The notes beneath the pieces were generated by a model. That model did not search any database, was not told the DNA's origin, and worked only from the letters and a program-made list of their open reading frames with translations. A stretch of 64,000 bases of DNA from Cryptomeria japonica (lineage: Eukaryota > Streptophyta > Pinopsida > Cupressales > Cupressaceae), in contig NC_081413.1 in the NCBI RefSeq assembly GCF_030272615.1, positions 16,008,285-16,072,284 of the forward strand. Reading direction: 5' to 3'. The position numbers were made by a program, and so were the translations under genes. How positions within the stretch are numbered: position 1 is the first letter of the stretch; the number at the start of each line of letters is the position of its first letter. This document shows positions 32,334-43,050 of this stretch, piece after piece.

Positions 32334-32689
32334 AAGATGAGCGACAAATGACAGATTTGATATTTTAAAGAATTTTGTAGCAAGGGTTGGCAGGGAGATT
32401 TTTTGTAGCTGGGGGAGTCAGAGAGTAAAGTGAGCATTTTAGACATGAATGAAGAGAGGACGAGCTGGCTTGCGTGATGGAGAAGTATCACATTGAATGA
32501 ATTGTGGAGACAAAGAACATTGAGAGCAATCACACGTACGTGACGGCGGAGGAGACAAGGTCACTGGAAGCAGGAGGACTGGAGGTTGCATGAATCGATG
32601 GGCGCTTGATCGAGGGCCCCTGAACAGAATGACGAGGAGAGCCAACCGCAACGGGAGTAGGTGGAGAGGAACCACCAAATATCATATTA

Positions 32690-34880
32690 TTAATTATTAA
32701 AAATCGGGTGCTTTATAAAGCATACATAAGCATAAGATTTTATAACATGATATTAGACTTAAGGTTATGACACCTAATAACAATATGTTTTGGCACTCCC
32801 TCTTAATGTTAGTACGGTGTGCTACTTGTTAATTTCTATAAAATAAGATGGAGTACTATAGTGAAGTAGATTTTATTTGACAATGATAAACGAGGACACA
32901 AATATATGTCAAAATGAAGAACGTGTATTTTGGACTACACGAAAGTCATTATACAATGCTAATAGGTATTAAATAATATAATCTTTTTACACGTGGAATA
33001 TTTACAAAAAGAAAAAGTTACAATATCTCCAATTAACATATATATAATGCCTTGAGGTCTTATGTTTGCTAGGTTTTACATTTAGTATTTCGTTGTTAGG
33101 TGGTGTAATTAACATACATACTCAGCCATATGTTGATGAATTTGAAGCATATAATGCCTAGAGGTCTTATGTTATGCTTATTAGGTCTTACAACTAATTT
33201 TTATCCACTAAGGGTTGTCGTTGACATGCACTACCCCTTTGAGTGACATCATTGTAAGACCAATCACAACTTAGATGTTTCATATATGATTGTTAAAATT
33301 CCAATCTATTTCCTGTTGATCATAGTATACCATTCGATAATTAGATGAATAGAATGGGAGATGTTTTTATGATGGAATAGTTTCTCTTTAGTGAAGTGTC
33401 CAAGATCCTTAATGTAGTCTACTCATGTTTTGTTTGGAAATGAGAGTCTTTGGTATGAGTAAAATATCTCCAGCTGTCACACAGTAAGGTGACGCTTCTA
33501 CTAGTCTATAGTTGAAACTCTTCCATAAATTTTCAAAGGGACATTGATTCTTCTAGAGCTACTTTCATTTTTTTAGCATTTTGATTAAGAAGCCATAGAA
33601 GATCTTTTTTGTAAGTGTTACTCCATTCATAAAAAAATACTTGCACCATTTATTTTGAACGTATAGTCTTTGAACATATAGTCTATGGTAGATTTTCTGT
33701 AAATGGAATCAACCGTACAACTTGTTACATAACAATAAATTAAAGTTGATTCTTGGTGCATGAATAAAAACAATAGTCTGAATAAGTAGCTTTGAATTTT
33801 CTAATGAAAAAATAGTATTACTCATAAATCTAGAATATAGTCAATTTGATTGTGGATAATTTGATTAACATTTGCAAGGAGATCTTATGAAATTTTCATG
33901 AACATAAGCTATATGAGTATTTTGTCATGATTTAAGGGAAAACTAGTCATGCTACTAAACACACATTAATAATTCATAAATTATAAGCAATGAATACATT
34001 ATTCTTTCTAGGTTTGCTCTCTAAATAGTTTATCAAGGAAAGCACACATTTGGTATGATGCAATGCAATTGAAATAATTGTCACTAACACCTACTAATGT
34101 TCCATAAGCTATGGATGAGGGTAATAATCAATTGTTTGATGGAGGAATATAAGTTTCTTTAACAAATTATTAAACTATATGGTCAATTGTGACATGAAAT
34201 TAATATAGGTGATAGCCATTTCCTCAATCAAGTTATACTTAATTGTTATAAATCTATTTACACACAAATATATTTTATTGTAAAAGAGTATGAATCTTCA
34301 CAAAGGCGCAAGACATAATATAGATTGATTTTTAGATGTATAAGAAATGAGATAGTTGTAGGGCTTTCAATGTAACTCTGTCAAATAATTTAAGTTCAAA
34401 TTTGCTTATCACTTGTAATGCATCAACCTATTATAAATTGGCAAAAGTATTAGTAATAGTGTGTGTGCTTCTAAAAGGCCAACAAAGACCTATATTTAGA
34501 GAGCATTTTATTATTTTATTAATGCTATCAAATTTTTAAAACAATTCATGTTTTGACTAGGTAAGCATGGGAAGGGCTCAAACCCATTACAAAACAACCA
34601 TCAAGGCAAATAAGCTAATCTCACTAGAGAGGAAATTGGGAAAACGACAAAATAGAGACTTAAAAGCTTTTGACTAGATCAAAGAACCAATATGAAACAC
34701 GTGTACTAATAGTAATTTGTAGACTTGTCTTTTGTAACACACAAAAAGGAGAGAAGAAGAAGAACCTTTCCTCCGTCTATAGACCATCATAGAAGCAATA
34801 CAATCATCCTAGATCCCATTATCATGGGAATTAAGCGGTCTCTCCCACATGGGAATGAAGGGACCACAAGAGAACAAAGT
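32690..34880. other. AT-rich non-coding stretch with a direct repeat
   Basis: No gene seen. Two direct repeats containing ATAATGCCT-GAGGTCTTATGTT and TAGGT-TTACA lie near 33,040-33,090 and 33,150-33,200. Confidence 0.5.
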
Positions 34881-34889
34881 TTGAAACTA

Positions 34890-35450
34890 GTGTCATGGAT
34901 TGAAGGATAAGACCATGTCAATGTGGAAGCATAACCAACCGACACCACAAGAATTGAGCATGAAGAAGAAGTTGGATGTGTAACAGTGTATTCGAACTTG
35001 GAAGAGCCATATCAAGAGTAGTAGGGCACTCCAGGGCCATTTCAACATTGAGGCACACACTAGGATTGTCCTCTAAAGAGGTAGGAACCTTGACAGCTAA
35101 ATGATCTTCATTAGCATTCTTCCTCCAAGAGGACGAGCCTTTCTAACAAAAAAGAGAGTAAGTAAAGTCTAAACAACCAATAGCAAAGCAACAACAACAT
35201 ATGAAGGGGTGACCCTCATAATCCAATGTTTGTACCCAAGGCCTATCCCCCACCATCAGAACCACATACCATGAAGAGGCTTGGAGATGTTAATATCAAC
35301 CAAGATGCGTGCAAAGGTGGTGTGCCCTATATGTAAAGTAGAGTCATCAACCTTTAGAAATCAGAACTGAGTTGCCTATGGTCTCAAAACATGAATCCTC
35401 TTAAAACTGGAGAGCTGGAGTCTGATCCAAATCGGGTGCACAGATATTGT
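34890..35450 (-). pseudogene. LINE ORF1 (DUF4283-type), downstream part
   Basis: Minus-strand readings VHPIWIRLQLSSF, then VDDSTLHIGHTTFARILVDI, NISKPLHGMW and, after frameshifts, YEGHPFICCCCFAIGC match plant LINE ORF1 (P-WIRL--LP, then D--T------YARVCVE-DLSKPLP, then YE-LPF-CF-C---GH). ORF1 binds the element's RNA. PLE copy A is inserted just upstream, splitting the DUF4283 domain whose first half is at 37,745-38,190. Confidence 0.65.
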
Positions 35451-35524
35451 TTGAGAGAGAAGATTAAGTGAGGGAGCTCAAGGTTGCACTGAGAGAGATA
35501 TTATGATAAGCTTATGGATAAAAT

Positions 35525-35600
35525 TGGGTGTATTTTGTTTGCATCAACGTTTCAGATCAAACTCCATGATCCATCATCAGGATGATGAGAAGCTGTTGAG
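35525..35600 (-). repeat. Conserved PLE 3' block, copy A, hammerhead-like
   Basis: On the minus strand CTGATGATGGATCATGGAGT, then TTGATCTGAAACGTTGATGC. CTGATGA and GAAAC are the two hammerhead core strings, and GGATCA can pair with TGATCT between them as helix II (6 pairs including one wobble, with one extra U). I could not lay out helices I and III with certainty. Confidence 0.5.
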
Positions 35601-36004
35601 AGAAAGTAGATAAATTGCTAACACGATAGCTTAAAAAGGAGAGGAGAGGGTAGAGGAGTTGCACAACTTGCTAGGAGAGAGAAGGACAAATAAAAAAAGA
35701 AAAGGGAAGAATAAAATATAACCCCAAAGAGAGAACAACAATAAAAAACAAAATGAAAATGAAAATAAAATTAAAAAGAAGAACGAAAGAAAAAAGGAGA
35801 CAAGTGAGAGAACGAAAATGAAAGGAAAGGGAGGAGATCAAAAAAGGAGAGAGACAAATACACTCGAGGGAAGGAGAAGAATGGCCTAAGGCAAGAAAAA
35901 ATAAAATAAAAATAAGAAAAAAATATAAAAAACGAAACAAAAATGATAAGAAACAATTTAACAAGCACATAAACATAAATAAATTAAATAGAATAAAAGA
36001 GAGC

Positions 36005-36150
36005 TTATATGTACACATATGTATAAATATACATGCATATATACAACATGTATATATCTATATATATACATACATATATATGCAAAATTTGTATATATGT
36101 ATGTATGTGTATATATATATGTATGTATATGTATACATATGTGTGTGTAG
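36005..36150. repeat. TATG/TACA-rich microsatellite in PLE A
   Basis: Alternating TATATG, GTATGTATG and TACATA runs mark the breakpoint where PLE A loses the rest of RT and the endonuclease. Similar but degenerate tracts sit in the tail of copy B. Confidence 0.8.
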
Positions 36151-36164
36151 ACACAAATCAACGA

Positions 36165-37030
36165 AATGGGTCGAGTCTTTGATGAAAGAGGAAGATTTGC
36201 CAATGAGAGGGGAGTAACTTAGGTAAGGCAACCAACTTGTAAGTGGAAGAACCCGTGGTGTCAACAATGGGACGAAGGAGGATGCCCACCTTGTGGATTT
36301 TAGGAACACTGTAAATGCGAGGGTGATTTATTTAGAGGGAATCAATGACTTTTTGGTCGAGTCATAGAAAGACGAGCGGGAAATGGCGGATTTGATGCAT
36401 TTAAGAATTTTGCAGCGAGGGTTGGAGGGGTTAATTTTGTAGCTAGAGGAGTCTGAGAGTGAGCATTTTGGCAATCTAGACTTGTTCGTCCATGAGGACG
36501 GTAGCATTACCCTTATCTGCTTAGATAATGACTAAGTCATTGTTGCTAAGCAATTTGTTCAAGGCAATACACCGACTTTTAGGAAGACTACAACTAGGAA
36601 GTTTAGCGTGTCTAAGAATAAAAGTGCAGTCTTGTCAGACTTCCTCATGAGGGAGGGAGCAAATAGAGCTTTTAATTTCGATAAGAAATTAGTGGTGGGT
36701 AATAGATCGAGGAGGCACAAATGAGAGACCCCTTTTAAGCACGTTAAAGGTGTCGTGGTTTAAACACACATTGGATAGATTAACTACAAGTTTGCTTTCC
36801 CAATCATGAATTGATTGGTGGGCGAGAGATTTGGAGGGGTGAGAGGAAAGCGAATGGGTTATAGGGCAGGGCGAGAAATTGCAAGGATGAAGGGACGGGT
36901 GAGAGTGAAAGGGAGAATTAGAAGAGGTCAACGGGTTGGAGTTTAGGTGCGTGCTAGATGAGGTGATGACATGATTGATGGAGGGGACATGTTGAGAAAA
37001 AATGAGGGTGGTTGACACCTTGGAGGAAGC
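36165..37030 (-). pseudogene. PLE N-terminal core and RT start (copy A)
   Basis: VVNLSNVCLNHDTFNVLKRG followed by LSFVPP matches the PLE N-terminus (NLS---L-----VL-KGL-F-P). Further down, NKLLSNNDLVII, a stop, then ADKGNATVLMDEQ is the PLE ADKG motif. After it come PRIYSVPKIHKVG, LRPIVDTTGSSTYKLVAYL and GKSSSFIKDSTHFVD, equivalent to the RT fingers in copy B. Several stops and frameshifts. This part is exactly what copy B lacks, so the two copies complement each other for reading the ancestral layout. Confidence 0.85.
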
Positions 37031-37744
37031 CACGTTGGGAGGAAGGGGGTAGGATGAAGGGATAAAATTGATAGCAAGGGGGGTGGTGGTGGTGGTGGTT
37101 GGATCGTGGAAAGGAGAGGGTGGGGCTCAAGGGTGACCTAGCTTGCATGGGGAGAAAGCATAGCAATAAATGTTCTGAGAGAGAGACAGAGAATGTTGAA
37201 GGCAATCACACATACCTAGTAGTGGCATAGAAGAATTGTTGTGGCTTCGGTAGTGCTTGGAAGCCAACCTGGATTCAAGGTCGCTAGAAGATAGTTGACC
37301 AGAGGTATCTTCAACTGAGGGGTGCTTGACCGAAGGTCCCAAAACCGGTTGTAGAGGAGAGCTATCCATAGCAGAAGCTAGAGGAGAGGAGTTGACGAAT
37401 GGGGGAGAGGAGATACGCATAGCAGAGACAGGCATAGAGGATAGGGAGGGAGTGGACCCATAGGAGGAAGAGGGAGGGTGGGAATAGCACAAATTAGACT
37501 CCAAGAGAAGGTTCAGATTTGTTGAGAAAACGAGGGAGAGGGAGAGGGAGAGATGTGGCGGTTGGCATAAGAAGAGAGAGAAGAGGCGTGGGGGATAAAA
37601 GGGTGTAGAGAGGAGTAAGGTGGTGGGGGAGGGAAAAGAAGCTTTGCGAAGTCAGATGAGTTGGATCGAGAAGGAGGGCAAAATGTGAGGGGTACCGATC
37701 CACACAACGTGCAACAACAAATTTTTGATTGAGAGAAGATATTT

Positions 37745-38190
37745 TTCCCAAGCCCAATGTTGATTGGGCACCAAATTTTTATCCTCTGAAAGAGGAAAAA
37801 TAGGCAATGAAAAAACCTTTAGCAGGGGTAGAATTTGATCAAACTAGCCATAATGAGCTTCCATGTAGCCAAGACCCAACTATGCAGATCGGGAAGACAA
37901 GGTCAGAGGTTTAAAACTGATATAGCAAACCTTTGCATTGGTATAATTCCTCATTTTTAATAGCCCCCACACGATAAACAACAACATCAGATGGCTTGAC
38001 ATGAGAGAAGTCGAGTTGCATGTTGGGAGGAAATTGGGCTAGATCTGGTAGCTTTGACAAATCTACAAGCACCAACAAAAGAGCGATAGGCAACATCCTC
38101 AATATGAGCCTAGGATGTCAATAGAAATACCCCCACCAGGGCCCTCAAAGGCATCCCTAGAGGGAGACCGAGGGCGATCATAAGAAACAC
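37745..38190 (-). pseudogene. LINE ORF1 (DUF4283-type), upstream part
   Basis: Minus-strand frames read SFVGAC, then LATWKLIMASLIKFYP and PIFPLSEDKNLVPNQHWAWE with KYLLSIK, consistent with the DUF4283 pattern FF---F---ED---VL---PW------L-L--W. The reading continues in sense after PLE copy A at 35,450. The downstream WIRL block is separated by the PLE. Confidence 0.45.
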
Positions 38191-38952
38191 CTTAGATAAT
38201 TCATGTTTAAATATGTTGGCTAACAAAATATTTTTGTATTGGTTTGTTTCAAATAGACAATTATCCCTCAAAAAATTGACATGTAAGTTACGCTATTAAA
38301 TTTAGGCTTGTATAGTTGGACTATTGTTTGTCTTATTAGGTTGGAAGCATAGTGTGACTTAATAATTGTCTCTCACTGTTAGTGTTTGCCAAAGTTCATG
38401 ACTTCCATCTCTCTCATGAGCCTTATATGCTTGAGGTTTTTAAAAGTAACAGTTGGCAACTTCCATGTTACTATGACAAGCCATTCATACTTGATGTTTG
38501 CACATTAGAATTTTGTTAGTAATATCTGACTTAACGAGTAGATTCAAAATCTTTTTATTTACTCAAGACTTCACTAATATGAGTCCATGGTAAGCATTGC
38601 ACAATGCATATATACCTTTCATTGATATAAGAGATATGAAATATCTTACGTACTTGAGATTTGAGCAATAATAAACTTGTGATTTCTATCTATCTTATAG
38701 AGGCTTGCATTCTTGAGATTTGCAAAGAACACATGGAGTTTATCCACAAGGTTCTATAATGAAGATGTGAGTTTATTTTTTGTGCTTAGATAAAGTGAGT
38801 TATAGATGCTTGAGATGTTAAATATAAGAATCACGACTTTATTCTAATTTATAAAATCTACATACTTAAACTCTACATATTATCAATTAAATATTATAAC
38901 ATTTATAATAAGTGTAGCAACGTAAATTGTAACCAGTCAAATTTACATCTCC
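38191..38952 (+). other. Unassigned stretch, end probably internal to an LTR element
   Basis: No coding motif. The last 70 bp (CGTAAATTGTAACCAGTCAA and neighbours) match the inner flank of the LTR-like repeat at 43,051-43,110 in reverse orientation. Confidence 0.4.
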
Positions 38953-39490
38953 TGTTTGTGCTCCTACATTAGTGTCTTATCTCTATCGACTATGTAGGTC
39001 CGTTTTGACTCTTTTTCCAACCCTTGATCTCATGAACACCATTGATTGGGCCCCATCTTGGACGACCCTTCCCTATTTGTTGATTAGTAGGTATTGTTTG
39101 CTAGATGACTAGGGCATGGAGTGCCTTGGTCTGGACTAGAGCACCATGAAGCATCCTGGTCCCTCTTATGCAAGCCCTAATTTGAAATGGGGCAGTTTTT
39201 TTTATCTCCTTGATGGCATTTGGTTATTGTGGCTACACTTGAGTGTTGGAGGCCGACCTAATTAGTAATTTACCGAGGGAACCCTGTATAAAGACATCCT
39301 ATCATTTCATTTTAGATCTAAGACTCCATTTGTATTATTCGTGCATCTGTGAAGCATTCATCATCAATTATTTTTAGAGATTCATGGTTGCATCCTTCAA
39401 ACATTGTAGAGCAAAGTTACATCAATCTTCATGCAAGCATGTGTGTGATTAGCATTCTTAGGTTTGTGTCATGCAATGTCTAATTGGTAG
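38953..39490 (+). repeat. Family L LTR-like fragment (plus orientation)
   Basis: Starts TGTTTGTGCTCCTACATTAG, the reverse complement of the end of the 41,902-43,050 copy. It follows the same order in reverse (CCCCATTTCAAATT-type, TGAAGCATTCA, GCATGTGTGTGATTAG). Truncated at its right side. Confidence 0.55.
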
Positions 39491-40053
39491 AAAATCATGA
39501 GCATTGGAATTGACCTTGTGATCATGAACTGTCTTAAATTTCGATACCTTGTTGTAAGTTCAATTGAATTTATCTTTAACAACATTAAGTTTATGAATTT
39601 TATTTTTCTCATAAAAAAAGTACAATGTTGAATTGTAAAAATGGTGGAACTACAAATATTTAAATGATTTCTTGTATGGTTAATGTATTGATTATGTACA
39701 TGTAGTTATGTGAGGATAGGCTTATGAAATAAATGGCTATTCATGACAATATGTGGGTTGCACATATTTATATATATAAGATTTTATTCTTAAATATTGC
39801 AATCACATTTTGTGCACCTCAAGACATACCCTTTCATATCAATACTTGTATTATTTCATATTTAGAAGAAACTTATAAATATATTATATTGATTTCCATA
39901 TTGAGATGTTTCTATCTATCATCCTTATGTTATTTATTAAGAAAAAAGCTATTTCAATAAAGAAAATTTGAATTTGAATTTATAAATTGTAGTGATATCA
40001 TATTATATTTGTATATAAGTTGAAAAAATGTTATAGTTACATAAATATAAAAA
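39491..40053. other. Unassigned AT-rich stretch
   Basis: No gene or repeat recognised. Confidence 0.4.
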
Positions 40054-40068
40054 AATTGTGTTGAAATT

Positions 40069-41764
40069 CTCAACTGATTGTCTTCTCCTTCCAGCTGATA
40101 TGTTTCTCCGATTATCCTACCGGTGATGGTGCTAACTGGTAGTATTGTTTCCATTGGTTGATATGGACTCCCGACTATCTCACTAGTGGTGGTGCTCACC
40201 GGTTGAGTTACTTGCTGGTTGCGTTCTCCATTTCTCCTTTCGGTTGAGATGTTTCTCCGATTGAACTACCAGTTGTGGCGCAAATCGGTTGCATTGCCTC
40301 CCCGGTTGCCTCTATATTTTTTACTTAACCTAATGGTCATGGCTCTTGGTGGATTGATCGACCGATTGATTTGTTCACCAGTTAAGGTTTCTTCTTGCCA
40401 CCGAGACGCAGCTCTCTGCCGTCATTATTGGTCTGTGCCGAGTTGCGCCCCGTGGCAATTGTACATGTGTGTACTTTTAATTAATATCTAGTTACGACTA
40501 GATCCTATCAGGATATGCATATAATCACTTGATGGATAAAGATGATCGACATTATGTTCACGAACTTTGGCTCAGAAGTTGATTGGATACTGTCACTTCG
40601 CGCATGTGTGTATTCAATAGGCATGAACTACTTGCCTGATGCCTGTATCCCCTAGTTTGATGACTTGCTAATTAACAATGGAATGCCCTCATTTTCCCAT
40701 CAAACATTTTCATTCTTCAGTCGGTGACTTGCATGGAATCCCCAATTCTCCTTGAAGCTACTTGTCGACAGATGACCCCCTTGGGCGAAATGACTGACAA
40801 ACATTTGTAGGAGGTCCTCTACTCTCAACACCCTCGTATTCTTCACAGCGTTAAAAAGATACCGGGGAAGGAATTCCTTATGGCTTATCACAGGTACAGA
40901 GGCAATGTCGATATCTCGACCTTTTTCCTTGCAATGGTGATATACATGGGGACTAGCAAGCAGCAAGCGAAGCTTTTAACTCAAATGGTGTTTAAACACC
41001 GCCTGCTTGGGGAAATTGATGCCGCGTTGGACAATATTTAGGACAACCTGAGAATTCCGCTTCCCCAAAATTACTATGTCCTTGGGCAATGGGGCGGAGG
41101 TGAGAAAGTTTGTGATTGTGAACTCTCTGGACTTTGATGCTCTTCAAGAAACCTGGCCTACCATTACTAGGAATATTGAATTTCTGCTTAAGGCGACAGG
41201 CATTTAAAATGGCTTCAAGTCGGAATGGAGGGAAACATATCTTTGAGATGTAGGGTTAGCGGGTGCAAAAGGATTTGGTATTATGGAGAATGGAGATTTG
41301 GTTGATGGCAATGTCTAGGGGTTTGGGCTTGGCGAGGAGTGGTTCCCAAATGACTATCGGCTCCCTAGGGAGAAGGCTGAATCGACGACTCACTCAACCT
41401 GTGGCACTGAATGCCCTATAATCCTGGATGCGGTTCGTGCTCCTGTGGATGATGACTCTGAAGACTCCCATTGATTCCGGTTGTGTCACCTTTCTTCTGT
41501 TTCTCTATTTCTGGTTATTGTTTTTTGTTTAAAGGCCTCTTACTGGTTCTGTTACCTATTTCCAACGGTTGTCGATTGGTATTTTGTACTTGTCCAGCCT
41601 CCATTGCTGGTTTCTTTTTGTATAAGGAATAGAGATAGGGTAGGTGGTTTTCTTCCTGGTTCTTTCCCCCTACCGCTCTCACTGAACCAGGCCTTGTATT
41701 CTCCTATTTTGATTAATACAAGGGTGCTGCCCCTCTGCAGCTATTTACTTAGTAAAAAAAAAAA
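40069..41764 (+). mobile_element. 5'-truncated LINE copy with poly(A) and target duplication
   Basis: A 3' end with ATTAATACAAGGGTGCTGC, CTCTGCAGC and a run of 11 A (41,754-41,764) is followed by AATTGTGTTGAAATT. The same 15 bases stand immediately left of the insertion at 40,054-40,068. A long exact target duplication plus poly(A) is diagnostic of target-primed retroposition. The tail resembles the LINE at 14,010. The body carries the extra 3' ORF but no RT or RNase H. Confidence 0.85.
40650..41474 (+). pseudogene. Extra 3' ORF of the LINE, second copy
   Basis: Plus-strand pieces in order: GKEFLMAYHRYRGNV, FFLAMVIYMGTSKQQAKLL, LLGEIDAALDNI, LRIPLPQNYYVLGQWGG, then in other frames ITRNIEFLLKATG, GAKGFGIMENGDLVDGN and a C-terminal acidic end APVDDDSEDSH before the stop at 41,472. 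The first four blocks match the ORF at 14,385-15,118 position by position. At least two frameshifts and several stops. Function unknown. Located between the truncated 5' end and the family 3' tail, as in the other copy. Confidence 0.6.
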
Positions 41765-41901
41765 TTGTGTTGAAATTTTTAATTACACTTGGAAGAATTT
41801 TATTTGGATATTAATTGACATTTAAAAACCTTAGCTTGTTCAGAATTAATTATTTGGATCAAATAATAGTTTATTGACCACTCTCTTTAATATAATGTTC
41901 T

Positions 41902-43050
41902 TGTAATAGGTGAAAATTAGGATTTCACCAATTAAGGTAACAAAACCACTAGGTTTGCTTAAAAGACCATTACATTGAAAGAGGGATGGACCTAATAGAC
42001 CTAGGCTTCATTTGTCTAAGGGAGAAAACTTTGAAATACTAATTAGGTTCCACCTGGTTTAGGGTTTTATTCCCTCTTTCTAAGTTGAATTGTGAAAATA
42101 CTGAAATTATGATAATTGGGTGAATATTCAAGAAATCATGCAAAAACAGTGAGCTACAGTCATTGTATGGGGCCACCAACCTGGATCTGAGCAGAAGAGG
42201 ATGATTCAGATCTATTCCTAGAAGTTCAACCTGATTTTTCGGGATTGTGTTGCTAGCCGCCTTGGTCCTTCGAATTTCTCACCATCAAAAGATGAACTTG
42301 TTCATCTCTACAGATCCTGTTGATTCTCTCAAACACAACTCTATACCTATTTCCTACATACAAAAATGAGGAAATTGCTGGGAATAGGGGTTTGACTAAG
42401 TCAAACCCCAATTTAGGAATTAACCTTGAATGAAATAATGCAAATACTAAAATAAATACTGGAAAGATATACCTCAAATCTGCAATTGCTAATGATGATG
42501 CTTTGTTCTTTAAATATAATCACATATGTTGTATGAAATGGCATGAACATGACAAAAGCCTAATCACACACATGCTTGCACATGAATGATGTAATTTTGC
42601 CCCATAATGGTTGAATGATGATTTTTTGCCCCATAATGGTTGAATGATGAGTATGAAACTTTGAAGATCTTTGAAAATGCTTTATAATGAATGCTTCACA
42701 GATACAAGAATACTTTAGGTCGAAGGTAGATGGAGACTTGAAATGGATAGAATCTTTAACGGTCATATGGAGCCATAGGAATCAAATCTTAAAGGGGAGA
42801 TAAAGCACCTACCCCATTTCAAATTGGGGCCAGATTAGGAGGGATCATGGCACTAGGCATCATTCTTCAGACTAGGGCACTCGACGCCCTAGTTCCTCTC
42901 CATTTAGAGTCCATACAATAGTAAAATAAGGTGGCTGTCCCACGGTAGGACCCACAAAAAGTTGTTCATGGTCTCAAAGTTGGAGAACAGGTACAAAACA
43001 AACCTAGAAAGGTGATGAGGATAAAAGACACTAAAGTAGGGGCACAAACA
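41902..43050 (-). repeat. Family L LTR-like repeat, left copy
   Basis: 1,149 bp with TG...CA ends (TGTAATAGGTGAAAATTAG to GGGGCACAAACA). The same ends bound the copy at 59,829-61,888. Between them lies gag-like minus-strand coding and a later 13.3-kb insertion. This suggests the two are the LTRs of one old gypsy-type element, but the outer flanks (GTTCT and AAGCC) do not form a target duplication. A 75-codon ORF on the minus strand (42,477-42,253) is probably not a gene. Confidence 0.7.

Larger units (their letters stand above)
28870..32680 (-). mobile_element. Penelope-like element copy B (RT + GIY-YIG endonuclease)
   Basis: On the minus strand: a short N-terminal piece (32,680-32,450), reverse transcriptase (32,333-31,620), GIY-YIG endonuclease (31,210-30,960), a purine-rich and TATG-rich tail (30,880-30,550 and 29,220-28,990), and a conserved 3' block (28,990-28,870). 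An LTR-like insertion occupies 29,231-30,535. Only two frameshifts and one stop disrupt RT-EN, so it is relatively young. Compared with copy A, about 0.65 kb between the N-terminus and RT is deleted (junction near 32,450). In plants, endonuclease-bearing PLEs are known mainly from conifers. Confidence 0.85.
35455..37745 (-). mobile_element. Penelope-like element copy A (N-terminal half and 3' tail)
   Basis: On the minus strand: Ser/Pro-rich N-terminal region (37,740-37,130), the PLE N-terminal core (37,030-36,480), the first part of RT (36,310-36,165), a TATG-rich microsatellite (36,150-36,005), a purine-rich tract (36,000-35,670) and the conserved 3' block (35,600-35,525). RT motifs B-C and the endonuclease are missing. 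Flanks TTTGAGAGAGAAGATTA (left, near 35,456) and TTTGATTGAGAGAAGATA (right, near 37,722) look like a diverged target duplication inside LINE ORF1. Confidence 0.8.

Noticed and set aside
35671-36018. Minus-strand ORF of 115 codons that looks like a multi-spanning membrane protein (Phe/Leu/Ile-rich)
   Set aside because: It is the read-through of a purine-rich tract in the PLE A tail; the complementary pyrimidine strand always encodes Phe/Leu/Ser. No motif or start context.
42253-42477. 75-codon ORF in the family L repeat
   Set aside because: It lies inside a LTR-like repeat and is not preserved in the right copy.
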